NCBI RefSeq assembly: GCF_030814715.1
Contig: NZ_JAUSVO010000001.1
Location: 558,001-622,000 of the forward strand
Origin: Kaistia dalseonensis
GTDB lineage: Bacteria; Pseudomonadota; Alphaproteobacteria; Rhizobiales; Kaistiaceae
DNA length: 64,000 nucleotides
Direction: 5' to 3'
The position numbers were made by a program, and so were the translations under genes. The notes below the pieces were generated by a model. It saw nothing but the letters and a program-made list of their open reading frames with translations. It did not search any database and had not been told where the DNA came from. Positions 63,215-64,000 of the stretch are shown here, piece after piece (position 1 is the first letter of the stretch; each line of letters starts with the position of its first letter).

Positions 63215-64000
63215 GTGACTGAGGGCAAGCCCTTGTCAAAGGGTCCTGACGCGTTCCGGACGATCAGCGAGGTGGCCGAGGAACTCGACCTGCCTCAGCA
63301 TGTCTTGCGCTTCTGGGAAACCCGCTTCACGCAAATCCGTCCGATGAAGCGCGGCGGTGGCCGCCGCTATTACCGCCCCGACGATGTCGAATTGCTGCGC
63401 GGTATCCGCAAGCTGCTCTATGGCGAAGGCTATACGATCAAGGGCGTGCAGCGCATCCTGAAGGAACAGGGGCCGCGCCATGTCGTGGCGGCGGGGCAGG
63501 GCGCGAGCCTCGATCCCGTGCCCGTCGATGGCGACGACGACACCCTCCTTGATGCGGTTCCCGATGGCATCCTCGCCGACGAGGATGGCGATGATTTCGC
63601 GATTGCGCCACGCGCTCCCGAGCCACGCGGCGCGCGGCGCGACCCGCTCTTTGATCCGCCGGGGCGGGGTGATGCGCATCATCGCGAGCCCGAATTTCTC
63701 GACAGGCGCCGCGATGCGGGGCCTGCGCCGGCGGTGCGGGCCGAGCCGCGGCCCGTCGAGCCGGCGACGCGGGGACGACTGGCGCCGGAACCGGCCGTCT
63801 CGCTCGTCTCCCGCCTGCCGGCGGCGCCACCGGACGAACCCGAATCGGCCGACGACTACCTGCCGCCGCTGGTTGCCGAGACGCCGGCCCCGCCCGACAG
63901 GGTGCGCGGCGCGATCCGTGCCGAGGAACCGAGCCGGCATGCAACGTTCGAGGACCGGCGCGAGCCCTCGCTCACGTCCACTCGACCGGTGCCGATCCCG
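63215..64000 (+). CDS. MerR-family regulator, 3' end cut by the window
   Basis: The frame is open from a GTG at 63215 (or a TTG at 63233 with GAGGG upstream) to the window end, so at least 262 residues are present. The N-terminal MerR helix-turn-helix is clear: [20 protein letters not shown], then [20 protein letters not shown] and [15 protein letters not shown] (about residues 14-85 from the GTG). After about residue 100 the protein is acidic then Arg/Pro-rich and disordered. There is no C-terminal metal-binding region visible here. This gene normally follows ihfA in alphaproteobacteria and lacks a known ligand. Confidence 0.85.
   Translation, partial: MTEGKPLSKGPDAFRTISEVAEELDLPQHVLRFWETRFTQIRPMKRGGGRRYYRPDDVELLRGIRKLLYGEGYTIKGVQRILKEQGPRHVVAAGQGASLDPVPVDGDDDTLLDAVPDGILADEDGDDFAIAPRAPEPRGARRDPLFDPPGRGDAHHREPEFLDRRRDAGPAPAVRAEPRPVEPATRGRLAPEPAVSLVSRLPAAPPDEPESADDYLPPLVAETPAPPDRVRGAIRAEEPSRHATFEDRREPSLTSTRPVPIP

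Noticed and set aside
1-64000. tRNA or rRNA genes, CRISPR arrays, transposases, phage genes
   Set aside because: None was recognised by reading both strands; regular spacing at 27-28 kb is a long tandem repeat, not a CRISPR array, since units are ~190 bp with no short repeat-spacer pattern or cas genes.

Overview
The window is a GC-rich chromosomal segment (roughly two thirds G+C by eye) from an alphaproteobacterium, most likely of the order Hyphomicrobiales (Rhizobiales). This placement is an inference from gene order and protein character. The supporting blocks are omega/rsh/pyrE/pdxJ/acpS/lepB/rnc/era, erpA divergent from dgt-argS-SPOR-nagZ-scpA-scpB-tatABC-serS-surE-pcm-LysM/M23, yajC-secD-secF, glyA-nrdR-ribD-ribE-ribH-nusB-thiL, and DUF177-plsX-fabH-ihfA-merR. 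Nearly everything is core housekeeping DNA. I see no prophage, insertion sequence, integrase, CRISPR array, rRNA or tRNA gene.

Layout. 0.1-1.4 kb (minus): a family-5 uracil-DNA glycosylase and a NYN-domain protein. 1.6-9.3 kb (plus): rpoZ, rsh, pyrE, a DUF2062 membrane protein, pdxJ, acpS, lepB, rnc and era. 9.3-16.4 kb is mixed: a WYL/YafY regulator operon with a clear operator, a GFA protein with xthA, a DHA2-type MFS exporter with a PadR regulator, an OsmC-like protein, AMP nucleosidase and erpA. 16.5-33 kb (plus): dgt, argS, a SPOR protein, nagZ, scpAB, an orphan ABC ATPase, tatABC, a ~0.9 kb tandem-repeat block, serS, surE, pcm and an NlpD-like lipoprotein. 33-42 kb: a DUF815 ATPase, yajC-secDF followed by two homologues of mitochondrial complex I assembly factors, a radical SAM protein and trmFO. 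42-49 kb: a DUF1127 gene with a three-hairpin anti-Shine-Dalgarno RNA behind it, a putative periplasmic cysteine-protease-fold protein, small conserved proteins, lhgO, a LOG protein and an L,D-transpeptidase. 49-64 kb: glyA, nrdR, riboflavin genes, nusB, thiL, an MFS protein, a proton-pumping pyrophosphatase, bamE, a cytochrome bc1 chaperone, DUF177, plsX, fabH, ihfA and the start of a MerR gene cut by the window end.

Themes. Much of the segment serves the cell envelope (lepB, tatABC, secDF-yajC, bamE, nagZ, SPOR, the LytM factor, L,D-transpeptidase) and respiratory-complex assembly (NDUFAF3-like, NDUFAF6-like and CBP3/UQCC1-like proteins).

Most interesting items: (1) the DUF1127 gene with three hairpins presenting CCTCCTCCC, which matches the Cuckoo/CcsR small RNA architecture known from Rhodobacter; (2) a RibD whose deaminase domain has lost its catalytic glutamate and two zinc cysteines while its reductase domain looks intact; (3) the secDF-NDUFAF3-like-NDUFAF6-like cluster; (4) an operator overlapping the -35 box of the YafY operon; (5) a lower-GC insertion inside serS; (6) a 4.8-copy tandem array of a composite palindromic repeat, with relatives elsewhere in the window.
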